A DNA stretch of 16,874 nucleotides from JBQQPY01 sp052258065 (GTDB lineage Bacteria > Pseudomonadota > Gammaproteobacteria > Enterobacterales > Enterobacteriaceae), in contig JBQQPY010000003.1 of assembly GCA_052258065.1 (NCBI GenBank), forward strand, positions 1 to 16,874. The letters run 5' to 3'. This document shows positions 16,555-16,874 of this stretch, in pieces. Position numbers and translations under genes: made by a program. Within the stretch, counting starts at the first letter, position 1. Every line of letters begins with the position of its first letter. Below the pieces are notes generated by a model. That model was not told where the DNA came from and ran no database searches. It saw nothing but the letters and a program-made list of their open reading frames with translations.

Positions 16555-16874
16555 ATGAGCAGTACAATATCAAATATTCAGTTTTATCGTGTTGGTTATG
16601 CCCGGGTTAGTAGCGTCGGACAAAACCTGGACTCCCAGATTGATGATTTAAAGAAAGCCGGTTGCAGCAAAATATTTATCGACAAAATGACGAGCTCGCG
16701 AATGAACAGGCCTGGGTGGGAGCAATTGCTGGAGCATTTACGTTCAGGTGACAGCTTGGTCGTGAACTGAGTCGAATGACACGCTCATTGCTTGATATGC
16801 TGCAAACAACCCAACAACTGGAGATGAGGAAAATTAGTTTAATCTCGCTGAGGGAAAATATCGACACTACTACA
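16555..16874 (+). pseudogene. tnpR: Serine resolvase TnpR, frameshifted, runs off window
   Basis: The frame from 16555 encodes a resolvase/invertase N-terminal catalytic domain: YRVGYARVSSVGQNLDSQ with the nucleophile serine at about residue 19, then AGCSKIFIDKMTSSRMNRPG and LEHLRSGDSLVV. At about 16766 a small deletion shifts the frame. The first frame stops at TGA (16768-16770), and the family continues in another frame as ELSRMTRSLLDMLQTTQQLE and ISLISLRENIDTTT up to the window edge, including the conserved arginines of LSRMTRS. The C-terminal helix-turn-helix lies outside. A weak AAGG stands ten bases before the ATG. It would resolve cointegrates at res for the adjacent transposon. It is much better preserved than tnpA, which hints at later arrival, longer selection or gene conversion with another copy. 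Confidence 0.9.

Noticed and set aside
1..16874. CRISPR arrays, tRNA and rRNA genes
   Set aside because: No regularly spaced direct repeats were seen, and no cloverleaf with a GGTTCGA-type T-arm or rRNA-like stretch was noticed on reading. A computed scan was not possible.

Overview
The window looks like part of a degenerating genome, or a plasmid, of an enterobacterial (Enterobacterales) host-associated bacterium, most likely an insect symbiont. The evidence is a clearly enterobacterial small heat-shock gene with a sigma-32 type promoter, an adjacent Hha/YmoA and H-NS pair, and very low coding density. Almost everything else is AT-rich debris in which pieces of old reading frames survive between stop codons and frameshifts. 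The species, and whether this is chromosome or plasmid, cannot be read from the sequence.

Layout. Positions 1-6060 form one very large inverted repeat: left arm 1-2868, right arm 3190-6060, unique centre of about 320 bases. The arms are about 99.5% identical by manual comparison, and several differences are homopolymer length changes. The long ORFs in the arms are mostly shadows. On the outward-reading strand of each arm, stretches of decayed protein frame can be followed, ending in a small cysteine-rich frame and a perfect hairpin. Because the left arm begins at base 1, the outer end of the repeat may lie outside the window.

6061-8800 is decayed unique sequence: an unidentified minus-strand frame abutting the repeat, short inverted repeats, a probable IclR-type regulator relic (minus) and a clear IS481-family transposase relic (plus). 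8803-9402 holds the best preserved transcription unit: an intact Hsp20 gene (minus) with sigma-32-like promoter, Shine-Dalgarno and terminator. 9378-10605 contains broken plus-strand frames, the first perhaps a type IV pilus/type II secretion F (PilR-like) protein. A frame with two amber codons (10624-11028) then overlaps hha, which is followed by an H-NS-like gene with an aberrant C-terminus.

11650-13900 is very AT-rich and contains the ghost of a two-gene minus-strand operon. 14055-16874 is the fossil of a Tn3-family transposon: a heavily decayed tnpA (minus), an intergenic segment with a 28-bp palindrome that fits a res site, and a divergent serine resolvase tnpR (plus), frameshifted and running off the window end.

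Intact-looking genes are few: hsp20, hha and the hns-like gene. They act in protein quality control and nucleoid silencing. Three different mobile or rearranged elements (the palindrome, the IS481 copy and the Tn3 transposon), all old or inactive except perhaps the palindrome, suggest a past burst of mobile DNA followed by AT-biased decay.
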